Assembly: GCA_033065855.1 (NCBI GenBank)
Contig: JAVXUO010001613.1
Coordinates: forward strand, 833,336-897,335
From: Escallonia rubra
Taxonomy: Eukaryota > Streptophyta > Magnoliopsida > Escalloniales > Escalloniaceae
Direction: 5' to 3'
Length of the DNA: 64,000 nt
Part shown: positions 35,701 to 47,380 of the stretch, piece after piece
How the letters are laid out: every line of letters begins with the position of its first letter
Numbering within the stretch: the stretch's first letter is position 1
The notes under the pieces: generated by a model
Databases searched by the model: none
Told to the model about the DNA's origin: nothing
Seen by the model: only the letters and a program-made list of their open reading frames with translations
Translations under genes and position numbers: made by a program

Positions 35701-35853
35701 CACAGAAGCTTTGAAATGAGATAGCAAGGCCCTTGAACAATAGACGAAACCAAATGCCTTGTGCCATCTCTTTTTGTTGAGTTCATTGAGGGTGATGGGA
35801 CTGCCTAGCACTGAGTCTAGATAATCTAAGTTTGCTTGCAATAACAGAAACAT
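32782..35853 (-). CDS. ACA12/ACA13-like: Autoinhibited plasma-membrane-type Ca2+-ATPase (P2B), ACA12/13-like, intronless
   Basis: A single 1023-residue frame, the usual length for plant ACA pumps. The N-terminus has a basic aromatic stretch around Trp30 (KKRWHKAFGFVYCSRALL), the calmodulin-binding autoinhibitory site of the family. Then TM1-TM2 (about 157-205), actuator TGES (273-276), TM4 PEGLP (404-408) with Ca2+ ligand Glu405, phosphorylation DKTGT (Asp447), N-domain KGA (568-570), TGD (669-671), hinge TGDGTND (746-752), TM6 Asn842 and Asp846, and TM7-TM10. All catalytic residues are present. It should hydrolyse ATP to export Ca2+ from the cytosol, relieved from autoinhibition by calmodulin. 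Lack of introns fits the ACA12/ACA13 clade. The start is the first Met and leaves the calmodulin site intact. Confidence 0.95.
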   Translation of the reverse strand: MFLLLQANLDYLDSVLGSPITLNELNKKRWHKAFGFVYCSRALLSHFKASVARKKSKVSPVAFNRLVAIDVLEPHPCFPSVDQSSLTQLVKGKNLDQLANFDGVEGVASALKTNVESGIHADDEDILRRQEAFGRNTYQKPPTKGFFEFVWEALKDPTILILMVCAGLSLGFGMKEDGPKEGWYDGGSIFVAVFLVISVSAISNFRQNRQFDKLSNVSNNIQVEVVRDGRRQHISVYGIVVGDVICLKIGDQVPADGLFLDGHSLQVDESSMTGESDHVEVNRDNNPFLFSGTKVADGYARMLVTSVGMNTMWGEMMSTISRDTDEQTPLQARLNKLTSSIGKVGLAVAFLVLLVLLIRYFTGNTEDENGNTEFNGSKTKVDDIINAVVGIVAAAVTIVVVAIPEGLPLAVTLTLAYSMKRMMADQAMVRKLSACETMGSATTICTDKTGTLTLNQMKVTKFWLGQESMEGRSSTSLKENVLEFLHQGVGLNTTGSVYRPTSGSDIEFSGSPTEKAILSWAVLELNMDMEKMKEGCRILHVEAFNSEKKRSGVLMKKNADDTVHVHWKGAAEMILAMCSQYYDPTGEIKALDDTERSRFDRLIQGMAASSLRCIAFAHKQVQETAEDEKIDDKCLTLLGLVGLKDPCRPGVKKAVEDCQYAGVNIKMITGDNVFTARAIATECGILKPNEDMNSGAVVEGVEFRNYTPEERMEKVDKICVMARSSPFDKLLMVQCLKQKGHVVAVTGDGTNDAPALKEADIGLSMGIQGTEVAKQSSDIVILDDNFASVATVLRWGRCVYNNIQKFIQFQLTVNVAALVINFVAAVSAGEVPLTAVQLLWVNLIMDTLGALALSTERPTKELMNKKPVGRTGPLITNIMWRNLLAQALYQIAVLLTLQFGGEEIFGVNAKVRDTLIFNTFVLCQVFNEFNARKLEKKNVFEGIHKNKLFLGIIGITVILQVVMVEFLKKFANTERLNWGQWGVCIGFAAVSWPIGWLVKYIPVPETPFFSLLKWQKLKYMYRR

Positions 35854-36087
35854 TCTTTCCCAAAACAGAGAAAAACGAAAACGCTAGGAATATCTCAAAC
35901 AAACGGAAGCCTCGTGCACTGAACTGTACTTTCGAAATGAAAGGAAAGGTCAGTATCAACAAGTAAACAAGCCAAAGAAAGAACGAATGTGGAACAAAGG
36001 AGCAAGAGAACTTACGTAAATTTGCAGTCTAAGAAATTGTATGAAATGGAGCAGCATGGGTTTTCAGAAACTGGAACCTCTGATGAG

Positions 36088-36096
36088 TTTATATAG
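36088..36096 (-). promoter_or_regulatory. Candidate TATA box of canonical pump 1
   Basis: Minus-strand CTATATAAA lies about 240 bp before the ATG at 35853, leaving room for a 5' UTR near 200 bp. The corresponding site before pump 2 (about 62222-62236) reads CTACATAAATAAA, a weaker match. Confidence 0.4.
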
Positions 36097-36282
36097 AAGA
36101 AGATAGTTTCTTCTCTATTACATCTGTTGCCCGCGTTGCAAGTTTCTTCTCTATTACATCTGTTGTCGGTAAATTCTTGGAAGATATTGTAATAAAGTAA
36201 AGCAGTGTGGTCTCGAATATAATACTTCGGAAATACAGGTGGTTTGTGCATAAAGGTTTCTATTTTCTGCGCCTCTAAGTAA

Positions 36283-36296
36283 TTGACTTCGGTCAA
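36283..36296. promoter_or_regulatory. Candidate paired W-box (TTGAC) elements
   Basis: TTGAC on the plus strand (36283-36287) and TTGACC on the minus strand (36296-36291) sit about 200 bp upstream of the candidate TATA box. The second is conserved before pump 2 (62533-62538). WRKY binding is a guess from the core motif only. Confidence 0.3.
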
Positions 36297-37403
36297 CGCG
36301 CTTATTGAGCTGGTATTCCTATCAAAATTGTACCGGAACTCCCAGCAGTGCCTCGTGTTAAAGAATGATCACTTTCTCGGTGCGGCCTTTCAGAAGTTCG
36401 GATTATAGTTGTCACTTGTACCGATTCTGCATGCGGCATCGGCGCGATAGGCTTGGAGGAAGAATGATATCCCTCACTAAACTTTTTTTTCTTTAACTTT
36501 AGACTTTATTCATTCTTTCACATTTACTCGACCTGCCAAACAATATATGTTCAATAAGTGATTTTTAATTGACTTCAATCTAATGCCTAGTAAACAAAAT
36601 TTGCACCTTTGTAACTTGTCCTACCTTCTAGGAGGCATTTATACACTTTTAATGTTAATAGGCATGATAATTTTGTTTGGGTTATTCTATAACAGTTTAA
36701 GTTTTTAGAATAGATGATAACTTATCATGCGCAATCGATTCTTCCCACTTGCATATCTAGTCCCCCTTTATCATAGTGTGCTATTTACACTCAGTTTATT
36801 TATAACTTGATTTGTCTCTTCACGTTCTTTAACAAGTTAAGCTTTTAAAGTAGATGGTGACTTGATATTTAGATAAAGTAATTAATTTAGATTAAGTATG
36901 GTCCTTGTTCCACATGGTCGCGAATAATTGTGTCTTGATTTCTTCCTTCAATCCGCTCCGATAATTAAGCATTGCAATATATACGTGTACTTGCTTTAGG
37001 ATGAAGCCAAAACCAATCTCTTTAGCTAAATTGCACTTTTTTTAGGGAGAAAATTAGAGAGTGCTAACCGCACGTGTCTCTTTACCAAATTTAGTTAAAA
37101 AGAGTGCGGACTTAATTTCACCCAATATATCAAGACTTAAGAGGGTAGTATTTACATTGTCAGAAAACATATGTTAGACTCCATTCGAATTTGACCAATT
37201 CATTTCTGTTCATCCAGCCAGCTTCAACGGATAAGAAATGACAAATGCCTTAAAAGGACATCCCAATTTTGCTAATACCAATCCACATACAAATGGACGG
37301 TAGATTGCTGTTCCATACATAAAAGAAGAAGGATATTTCGACCAAAGGCTCGGATACCCAGGAAACTACTTCCTTTGCCGATTATCAAAGTTTGATGAGA
37401 AGA

Positions 37404-40400
37404 TAATAGCGAACTAAAAGGAAGCCACCCTGCAGGCTGCAACAGTGGCTAACCAATTTGGCCGCGGTTAAGTCTTTGACCATCCGTGTGTACGTGCCCA
37501 GTGCTAATTAATAGCCGTTTTCTGGGATAGCGAGGTTCAATCATCACAGGCCAATAATTTACTCTGAGATCTAAAGAACTTTACCTCGAAGCAACCGTGT
37601 ATGTTGTCTGGAGGCTTCATTCCCATGTAAGAAGTCAAAAGGCGACGATGATCATGTCTATCCAAGTAGCTCGGCGGTTTACATTAACCCTGTATTTCTG
37701 CCGGCGGCCGACACCAATGCTGACCTTTCTTCCTTGGTTAATGCGAGCCTTCTTGTGCTTGCGTGCTTGTTTGCTGCCAAGTTTAGCTCTGCATCAGTAA
37801 AATGACCTTCCAATGGGGGAGGGAGGCCTGTAAATGAAGCTTTAGATATGAATCCTAAGGTTCAAAGATGGAAGGGTTGCATGAAGCTTCTTCTGTTGGC
37901 CAGGCATGGATCTTGTGAGGAATAGCTTCTTTACGGCACCGGTGCATATGAGTCTGCCTCTTTAGTGTTGGATTTACGTGCTAAAAGCCATATAAGTTAA
38001 ATTCATAGTTTTTTGTTTGTTTTATTATTACAAGCCATATAAGGTCATTTTTTGTATAAGGTCATTTTTTGTTGGATTTTGCATCTTATATAGTAATTTG
38101 ATATAAAAATATTATGAGCCTTGGTAAAAAATACAACTGAAATTAATCAATACGACTATTATAACTAAACTATAATAATAAATAATTGTTAACTGTTAAT
38201 CAAAGACTCGAAGTATAAAAAGTTAATTGCAGAAAATATGATCTTACTTTCAAACCCGAATTTTTCCCTCCAATTATCACAAATATTTTTCATTATTTAT
38301 CATACTTATTTCCTTCGTCACATCAAGTTGCCACTAAAGAAAATCTTGACTGTTTCATATTATATCTTGTTATCGAAGGTACACTGAAATTGTAATTAGT
38401 CTCAAGCATCTTCCACAAGTATCAAACTCTCATTGAAACACTACAAGTTTGATTTTACAGTAATAAAAGTGAAGAAAAAGTTTAGAGATAATTAATGTCA
38501 AGTTTATTTATAAGAGTTGTCGAATTTCATGTAATATGTTTTGATGACATATATATAAGTATAGGAAGTGAAATTGAGAAAAAAATTTGAAATAACGAAA
38601 GTTCAAAAATTAACCCAAAAAGGATTGTCAAAAGTAAAGTGTCTAACACGAAGAAATTACAATTAATAATATATAACAAAGTCCGTAAGATGAAATGGGT
38701 TATGAGCTTAAATGTTGCATCTTTAAAACTAAGAATCAAACGAACTCAAGAGATCTAGCAGGATACATATAGAAACTGAACTGTTCAGGCAACAAATTTA
38801 GTAATCCTAACTTTCATTGATCTTTCCAAAGTTTTTCTATCATTGATTAGTATTTTCAGTATCATTCATTATCCATCTTGTTTCTTTCTGTACATTGATG
38901 GCCATTTCTTGTAGCGATGGTTATGCGAGGTCAAAATATACTCTGCATTTATTTTCTTTTGGTAATGATCTAGTCTATTACTTCTTTGTTCAACAAAAAA
39001 TATCATATTTCTTTTTTGGGCTGTCTAAAAAAGTTAAGAAAGATTATGTAGGTATTTTTACATGTTTACTCTTTGTACAATTTTTTTATTCTACTTATCT
39101 CCCCACATTTAATCCTCAACTAATCAATTTCTCTCCACTGAACCACTTTCTCCCCCCCCCCCCCACCTCGGGGGATAAAATGTGAAATTCATATAATAAG
39201 ACTCATATCCCAAATAAGTGTGCAATCAAATATGGTCAAATAATTTGGGACGAAGAGAGTTTAATTTTCATGTATATCTTATTTTAAGATTAAAATACAA
39301 AGCAAGTCATTTTTTTCAACTTTTTCAATCTTAAGGTCCTACATTCGAGTATAATTTGTCTAACATCTTAATTATACTTTCTTTTTTCTACTTTTTAATT
39401 AAAAAACCTACAGTGTACTCTAAATTTCTCTTGATAATGTACTCTTTTTATTTTTGTCTAGCATGACCTTGTTGATCTTAGCAGTACAATAAGGACTTTT
39501 ATTTTTAATACATACTTATATGATAATACCAAATCTCCTCATCTAAAAAATCCATACACATATGTACCTATGTGTCTTTTTGAAATCTATATTGCAAAAT
39601 AAATGTGTGAAGTTGATATCAATAATAATAATGTTCACGAACCTATATTTTGTATCTAATATTTATACATACACATTACAGGTTTAATATAAATACAAAC
39701 TCAACAAAAGTTTATCAAGAATAATTTATGACCCAGATCATTCATCAAATAAATACCTATATCATCAAAATAAAAAGGAAAAAAAATATTACATTTGGCA
39801 CAAGGTTTTGAGAGTTAAGAAAACTATAGGGTTAATTGCACTCATAACCATGAGGTTAGGGTAAAATTATACACATGTCCATTACGTAGAACAAATAGCA
39901 CTTATGTCAATTAACCGAACAAAAATGCTGAATAATGAAAAGACCAGAATGCCCATCACTTAGGAATGTAACTCATCAAATGTTAGTCCTCGTCCCTTCA
40001 TCTCACCATACAACCCCACCACCATCATCCATTAACACTTCTTCAGCTTCAGTACACACACACCCATAACCAGCCATAATCAAATCCCACCATCATTGTG
40101 TTCTTCAGCTTTCTCATCCAATCAATTGTCATTGCTTTTTCACTTCAATCACTTATTACATCCAATCAGCCCACCATCTGTTCAATTCATCCATCGCCAC
40201 CAAACGGCCCATCACCGCCTCAAATCGATCCTCCAAAAATCATAATCGCCATCAATCAGCCTTCCACTACCCACCACACCTCTAGTTAACATGCCTACAC
40301 ACAACACACACATTCGCCCAAAACTAATGTTATAGATTTATGACTGATTTGGTAGATTTGAAATTTTCATGTTTGTGCTGCTACTGAGGATGCTTGTAGC

Positions 40401-43400
40401 GGTGCAGGTGGCCGGACAGGGTGAGATAACGTGGAGGCCGACATTCGCCAGCGCCGAAATGAGGTCGGTGGGGCTGAGTCGGTTTGCCAACTTTCAGGCT
40501 GAGTGCTTACCGAAGAAGGTGCGATCGGGGGGGGGGGGGATTCGATAATCAAAGAACATGTAGGAGTTCAAGGGTATTTTATAAGTTTTCGTAGGAAATT
40601 TTCTTTTTTTCTTTCTTTACAAAAAACAAAAGAACCCTTAGCTCTAACTAAAGCATAAATTCCTAAACGGGTACTCTAAGGAAAGATGTTTAATATCTTA
40701 AGAGAAGTCAAATACACCCTTTATCTCTTTTAACAACACTCTATAATTCAAAATGGGTATTTGATGGGGGAAAGTTTCAATTAAAAAACACCCCTAGTCA
40801 ACATTAATTTTATATGAAGACTTCAGTTTTAAAATGACATCTTATGAAGGAAAAAAAGAAGATAGGATTAGCCATTTAACTCCAGTCAGGATTACAAATG
40901 CATAAAGAAAATCCTGAAAAAACTCTAGTTTTACGATAGCTTCCTTATACCAATATGTCCATATTCAAAATCTAGAATTAAACTTCATGTTTACAATATT
41001 TTTAATGTACTAATATGTTTGTATCGAAATCTATATAAACAGAATAATTCAAATATGTAGTACATGCATCAGCATACAAATATGAAATACTAAAAAATTA
41101 AAAAGGATTGAGTTTCTAGCAAAATATTCAATTTAGTTTAGGTATATTACATTTCTCGAAAAAGGCTATAGAAAATCTATTCTCTACAAGTATTTTCTTT
41201 AATCAAATATGATGGAGATGATCTAATAACTCTAACATAGTTTAGTTTTAACGTGAATGGAGGCAATAGGGTTTGATAGAAAAAATTTCAATAATTAAAA
41301 AGCATGCAGGAGTTCAAGGGTGATTTTATAGGATTTTCATATGATTTTTTCTCCTATTTTTTCAATAAAAGTCAAAACAACTCTTTACTCTAATAAAAGC
41401 ATATTTTCTAATAAGGATATTCTAATGAAAGAGACTTGATATCATATAAGAAATCAAAGACACCCTTATTTTTTAATCACACTCTTATTAAAAATAGGTA
41501 TTTAATTAAAAAAAATTTAAATCGAAAGTCAAAACAATCATTAACTATAACCAAAACATATATTCCAATAAGGGTATTTTAAGGAAAGAGGCTTGATATC
41601 CTATGGGAAGTAAAAAATATCCTTATTTTTAAATAACACTCTAATTTAAATAGGGTATTAAAATGAAAAAAATATTATTTTTAAATAACACTCTAATGTT
41701 ATAAGTTAAAAACACAATTACTCACTCTTAACCTTTTATGGAAAAATCAATTAGAAAAGAGTAATTTAAAGAAAGAAAAGATTAGCCATTTAAGCTCATA
41801 CGTGCTTTTATATTTGTATAGATTGGTAATAAGTTAAATTCATGGTTTGAATGATAAATTAGCTTCATATCATAGGATAACATAAGATTTAAATGCTAAA
41901 TATATTTTTGATCATGTCTAGTTAGGTTTCGATAACTTAGCCAGAATGATCTGATGAGGAGTAAAAGACCTGATCAACTAGTTTGTTGGTTTTGGATAAA
42001 ACTCTTCCGGTGTTTTTAGCCGTTGAATTATAGTCAAGTAAAAATTATGAATTTATGTTTTCAAGACTTTAACTGTTATTTTAAGGATAAGATTTCTCAC
42101 TAGGGTCATCGATCTCTACTCAACAACACTCAAGAAAATAAAATCCAGTCACCAGAGAAAATTCAATCGCAGTCATATTCTAATCATATGACTTATAGCA
42201 ACTGCAGGGGATTTTCTTTCTTGTCCACTCGGACACACAAGATTTTGTCCTTTCTGAGACCTTGACTTCAATCTTTAAGCTGTGGATGAAAAGAAAATGA
42301 AAGGGGGTGCAAATAATCTGCCCTATTTTATTATGTAAATGTTGCCAAGCATTTATTTGATAAATAAATAATTTCTTAATTTTAGCTTGTCATATATTTC
42401 TTCGCTAAAGTTGCACTAGTTGTTCGATGTGATACTATGGGTCAGCTTGCATATGCTTACCATTACGGTGCCAAGTCATCTTTTCGAGCGTATCAATGGC
42501 GTAAAATTCACGTCCATCCTAAAAAATCTTCTTAAAATTAACTTAACCCTAATAGAACTCGATCAATAACCTCAAAGGATAACTCCTCAAAATTACATTA
42601 AAAGTACAATTCAAGTGATTATAACCTGTGACACTCTGTTGTAATAGTTGTGGAATGTGGATGCACTTTTTAGCTCGGCTTGGTGTATACTCGAGGAATA
42701 TAAAAATTTTGTAGCAACGAGCATTTGGCTTTGAATATGTAGATGTCAATAAAACTTTTATCTTCGGATCGTGACCTCTAATAATAACAGCCAATACAAA
42801 ATAAGCAAAAGTCACTAAAGACGCTTCGATAATTATCTTTTCCGTTTGAGACATTTGGTGTTATTGCTATTTCTATGTTCTTTGTCTAGTGGCAGTTCTA
42901 AGTTTTAGCTGCATATTTGGTGACATGACACATTGCATCTGTTTGCTGCCAAATTATTCTCTTTGGATTAAAGGACACTGGGCACTACCATTTTGTTGGG
43001 GTTGGTAAGAAACGACAAAACTGTTTTCTTCTTTTTATTTGGAACAAAAGAGAAACTTTAACGGGGCTTCTGAACTCGCATCTCTGTCAATATATGAATT
43101 TGAGAAATTCAAATGCCCCAAAGTGGGGAGAAATGAGATTGAGTTTAATCCGTCGGGTCGACATATTACACCTTCACTAAATGCAAATGATAGTTGCCAC
43201 ATGTTTTGTGGTGCCGGTCGGAGTGACTTTTATAACGCTTAACTGTTGGTGCTAAAATTGCAATTTAATTACTTTCCAATAGTACTATAAAACTGTCAAA
43301 TGGCTTTCCTGCAATTGGGAAGTTGAAGTTGGGGTGCTTTCACTCGCTAGAGGATTTAGGGATAAAATTATGAAATATGAAGTGATTCTCATAGTTGTGC

Positions 43401-43748
43401 CGAATTTGAATTTCAGGACGCTAAAGCCTTTTTAGCGATGCTTTACAAACAACATCGTAAATCACGGATTGAAAACGAACTAACTACATTAAACGCTAAC
43501 TACAGCGCCTCGTATAGTAACAGTCAATGGTTGCTAAAAATTATTAATGACTTTTCTGTTTATACCTTTAACGATAATTTTTGACATCATTAAATAAAAG
43601 TCACTAAAATATTAATTATCGCTATAGGAAATGTGATTGTTATTTTCTTCCCATGACACGGGTATCACTTAAAAAAATTTCTTATGTCTTTCATATCAGG
43701 AAGCTCATATTGTTTGCCACCAAACATCCTTGTCAACGTGATGTGACC
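37404..43748. other. AT-rich intergenic DNA with degenerate repeats
   Basis: No gene can be supported. Homopolymer runs occur at 39153-39165 (C) and 40531-40540 (G). A sequence starting GGGTTAATTGCACTCATAACC near 39832 looks like the end of a MULE-type inverted repeat, but I found no partner. The segment 42465-42965 is repeated at 52035-52570. Confidence 0.5.
40558..41760. repeat. Degenerate AT-rich tandem repeat
   Basis: A unit of roughly 150-200 bp recurs at about 40565-40790, 41305-41520 and 41525-41670. It has landmarks GGAGTTCAAGGGT, AAAGAGGCTTGATATC-like and CACTCTAATT-like sequences. It is strongly diverged and has no coding potential. Confidence 0.45.
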
Positions 43749-44693
43749 CTCATAAGCAGTAGCGGAGCTGATGGGTGGCACCGGTGGGCCAGTGCCCACC
43801 TCCTCCTTTAAAAATTTTGCTTCTTATGTGGTATATTTTACCGACAATGATAAAAGTGTCAACTTAAAAATTTTAAAATTACTTAAATGAGATATTTTTT
43901 TAATTATTTTACATGTTAAAGTATCTAAAAATTTTAGCGAAAGTTAATAGAAATGTCCTTTTAATCATTTAAAAAGTTAAACTTACACAAATAAACACAA
44001 AAAAAAAAAAATCAAAATCCATTTAAGTAAACACATAAAGTCAACGTATTTAACCCCACAGTTTAGACTTTACAAGGCGACAGAGTACACTACATTTAGG
44101 CTCTGACTGCTACACCGCATTCTCTACCTCTGGCCTCACTTCTTTTCTTCTCTCCCTCCTCCGACCGGTCTACACATTGCGTAAAATCCAATAAAGTAGA
44201 GCCCGTCTGGTGGCTTTGGGGTAAAAATTGCTTTCCTCGATTGGTATTGTAACATAAAGAGGTTTTCTATCTTGTTTTTGAGATGCCTAAATGAAGCTGA
44301 AGTGCTGCTTATTGACTTGTGGCAATTTCGCGATGCACTTCTTGTTTATATTTTAACACCTCAAGGTCATGGCAGCAATTTTCACGATGAAATCCGTGTT
44401 TGGAACTTATAATTTGCATGTTTAACTGTAGTAGCAATTTGGCCTTTAACACTCAAATAATTTTCTGTTGAACTTTTATTTGAGCCATCTAGACAGAACG
44501 AAAGGAATTCAAATTTCACCATTCCATTAGTTTGAAAGTAGACTTAATTCCATAAAAATTTAACTTTTGTTGATGTAAAAGAATGGACAAGCATATTGGG
44601 GCGTGAGTTTTGGAAATATTTTTCTCGCCAAATCTTAAAAAAAATCAAGTGTCTACCCCGTTCAATTTTTCTAGCTCTGCCACTGCTCATAAG
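43749..44693. mobile_element. hAT-type non-autonomous transposon with 8-bp TSD
   Basis: The element 43757-44685 (929 bp) begins CAGTAGCGGAGCT and its other end, reversed, begins CAGTGGCAGAGCT, typical hAT terminal repeats. The 8-bp duplication CTCATAAG is perfect at 43749-43756 and 44686-44693. No transposase frame is visible. Confidence 0.85.
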
Positions 44694-44879
44694 ACTAGAT
44701 TTTTCCACAAAGGTGTGGCCATCTGGTCACCAACCCAACCAACCATCTCCTTGATTAGTCTTTTGACGTGCGAACCCACTTTTGCTTTTCATGCAATGCC
44801 TTGCAAAAGAGGTCTCTGTAGCTTCTTCTATACCCTGTCAACGAAGCAATCAAGTAAACCCATGAACGCAGACAGAGTC

Positions 44880-45400
44880 TTTGTTTAACACTTGATGGAG
44901 AAACCCCCACATCCCAAACTTGGATATAAACAAAGACCCAATCAAGGAAAATAGCTAGGTTCTTAATTACATCTTCATGCTTACGCCTTGTGCTATAGAT
45001 CACAAATGCTGACTATGCTTCAGGGCAACGTGAAATGTGCGTGGTAGAATTTGTTCACCTTATAGTCTCCTCGAAATTGGGGGAGAGTCTCGGTAAACCT
45101 TACTGAAGAATGGTGCATACATTGAGTAATGACAAGGAGTCCCACACTCACATTTGCCTTTGACGATGTTACCAACATCGAAACGGGACAATGTCCGATT
45201 TTGATCCCACTGAGAAAAATTCTTGGACATTTAGTTGACGGCGAAAAGTGAGCCAAGGTTTTTCCGCAAGGAAACTGCTTGCGGGATACGGGGGTCATCG
45301 GAAAGGGTCGCTAACTCTTGTGACTGCGAAAGTTTTAAATCCAACCGTTTAATATCAACCTGTTTCAATTGGCTTTGAGATATCATTGATATTTGGCAAG
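44880..45400. repeat. Dispersed repeat family, copy 1 (others at 47926-48440 and 51630-52010)
   Basis: Three collinear copies share landmarks such as TTACGCCTTGTGCTATAGATC, a GTCTCCTCGAAATTGG-like stretch and GCTTGCGGGATAC. The first two copies continue rightwards together (to about 46870 and 48990). There is no recognisable coding content, and the element class is unknown. Confidence 0.6.
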
Positions 45401-45531
45401 CTAATAATACCTAAAATCTTTGGAACATGATTCATTTGTAACGAGAAAATGTAGTCATGCTTGGGGGGTGATAATAAAGCTGACGAGGATGATCGAAGTG
45501 GTGAGTGCCAATGAGTTTACCTAGAGAGTTT

Positions 45532-46695
45532 CTTGGGGGGCGTATGTTTACGAAATTTTTTTTCGTGTTTTATATTCTGCTTTTGTTTTCTAGATTTTAG
45601 TATTCAATTCTAAAATCGGACTGTGTATTTTTTGTTTTTTCCGTATCTACTTTTTTTCAGTTTTTTCTGTACGTTTACCATTTTCATTTTCACCAACTTA
45701 TTTGGATCAATTTTTGTATGTTTAGCATTTTCTACACTGTTTGTACACATTTCAACCATATTCTTAACCTAACAAATTATTTTTATACTTTCTATTTATC
45801 TTCCTAACGGCCCTCGATCCATACCCACTTTTTTACTTCTCCCATTAAAATTATCATTCACCACAGCACAAATGTCTCTACGTAGGGTCCACCCCAACTC
45901 ATACGGTTTGGGAATGTTACGTGGTTCCCCTCCCCCTTCCCTGGGCCACGAATGTGCCTGACTTCCCCTGCCCTTTCCCCTTCCCCTTCCCCTTCCTTTC
46001 TTCGCTGGGCCCACATACTTCCCCTTCCCCTTCCATTTCCCCTTCAGTTGGTCATTGATATACCTGTATTTCTGGAACCATGGAGAGCCCGAAGGTCGAA
46101 TCAAATGCATTTGAAGTACAATGGGACACAAAGAAGACAATTGACTCGCCGCATTTTCAAGTCGGAGATCTAGGCAAAAGCAATTCCCCTTCCCCTTCCT
46201 TTCTTCCCTTAGTCTTCTGTCTATTTCCTGTGCTATCAAGAATAAGGAATAGCCTTTCTTCTCAAGCATATCACATGCCCAGTCCGTTCGCTTACACTCA
46301 TTCATCAAAGTAGCAGTCCTTAGGGGCTGAAAAGAGCCCAGATTCACTTTTTCATTTTCGTGGGTAATGAAGCAGGGATGTTAGACGCGAGCTTCTTGCC
46401 CTCTCTTGGTTGGGATTGCTATTAACGATCGTCGCCCTACCTAGACCGACCTGCGAGGATCATTCCATACGAGAGAGAGAGAGAGAGAGAGAGCTATAGG
46501 CGGCTGAGGCATGGCAGAAAAATGTGAACAGTGGAGACAAGAATGGTGTGTTAGGGTGTTTTCATTTTTTTCACTACTGTTTGAATTTTTCATTCAAAAT
46601 GAAACTGAAAAAAGATAAAAATACACGAAAAATACATATTTTTCATCAATATTACAAAAATCAAAACGAAATTTTGTAAACGTACAGCCCCTTGG
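45532..46695. mobile_element. Inverted-repeat transposon shown by an empty site at 48597
   Basis: The element 45537-46690 (1154 bp) starts GGGGCGTATGTTTACGAAATT and its reversed end starts GGGCTGTACGTTTACAAAATT. The paralogous repeat at about 48590-48610 reads straight through (TTTCTTGGCATCC) and acts as the empty site. CTTGG is present at both borders (45532-45536, 46691-46695). The interior holds CCCCTTCC-rich sequence (45960-46050) and (GA)11 at 46471-46492. A 183-codon minus frame (45796-46347) is low-complexity and probably not a gene. Confidence 0.65.
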
Positions 46696-47160
46696 CATCC
46701 GGCAAAGTGATTTGAAATAAGTACACTATCTCCACGGGGAATTGAGGCTTTAAGACAAGAGGAAGCGATCCGCCACTGGTTAGCGCAAGCCCAAGCCAAG
46801 CGTATTTGGATGCACCATAAAGAGGGATGCCGGAGAAAGTGATAGCGGTTCACTATTGGAAAAAGACTTGTTCACCCTAACTCAGCTGATGGCGTCGAAT
46901 AAACGTGGATGGTTCCACAAGTTAATATTTCTAATTCCATTACTGAAAGTAACAAAGAAAGTCTAGAAAAATACTATAATAGAGTAGTCCATGCGGAGAT
47001 TAAAATCTAGCTAATTTGCTTTTTTTAACAGAAGGCCACAAATGTGGTTGATGACAACCAACATAGAGCGGGCATATATATTTTTTTGTACATCCGTTGT
47101 AAATTTTGAGTCTTGCAAAGTTCATTTTCAAGCTTTAGAGCGTGTTTGGATGAAGAAAAT

Positions 47161-47380
47161 TAAGGTACGTTTACCAGAATGATTTTCATATTCAAAAATC
47201 CGTTCCTTCTTTTATCATTTTCACAATTAGCTATGGGTTAAGTTTGAGTGAAAAAAGCTGAAAACACATTTTAGGTGTTTTCAGTACTATTTGAGTAATT
47301 TTATTGGTAAAAGTACGCAAAATCTTTTTCATCATCATTGCTAAAAACAGAAAACGAATATGGTAAACGTACGGTACTAA
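47161..47380. mobile_element. Small Tourist-like MITE
   Basis: The element 47164-47377 (214 bp) starts GGTACGTTTACC and its reversed end starts GTACCGTACGTTTACC, flanked by TAA (47161-47163, 47378-47380). The related repeat at about 50815-50850 lacks it and shows the uninterrupted site. Its ends resemble those of 45537-46690. Confidence 0.6.

Larger units (their letters stand above)
35854..37403. repeat. 5' flank of canonical pump 1, duplicated upstream of pump 2
   Basis: It aligns with 61987-63862, interrupted there by a MITE and local duplications. It holds the presumed promoter and 5' UTR. No protein-coding gene is recognised. Confidence 0.7.

Noticed and set aside
36109-36170. Regulatory direct repeat TTTCTTCTCTATTACATCTG upstream of pump 1
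   Set aside because: Two copies 36 bp apart look like a simple local duplication and are only partly kept upstream of pump 2.
39832-40560. A third MULE starting GGGTTAATTGCACTC
   Set aside because: No matching inverted end or 9-bp duplication could be found.
45796-46347. 183-codon minus-strand frame rich in Gly, Arg and Lys
   Set aside because: It lies inside an inverted-repeat transposon and its second half is translated CCCCTTCC-type low-complexity DNA; no family resemblance.
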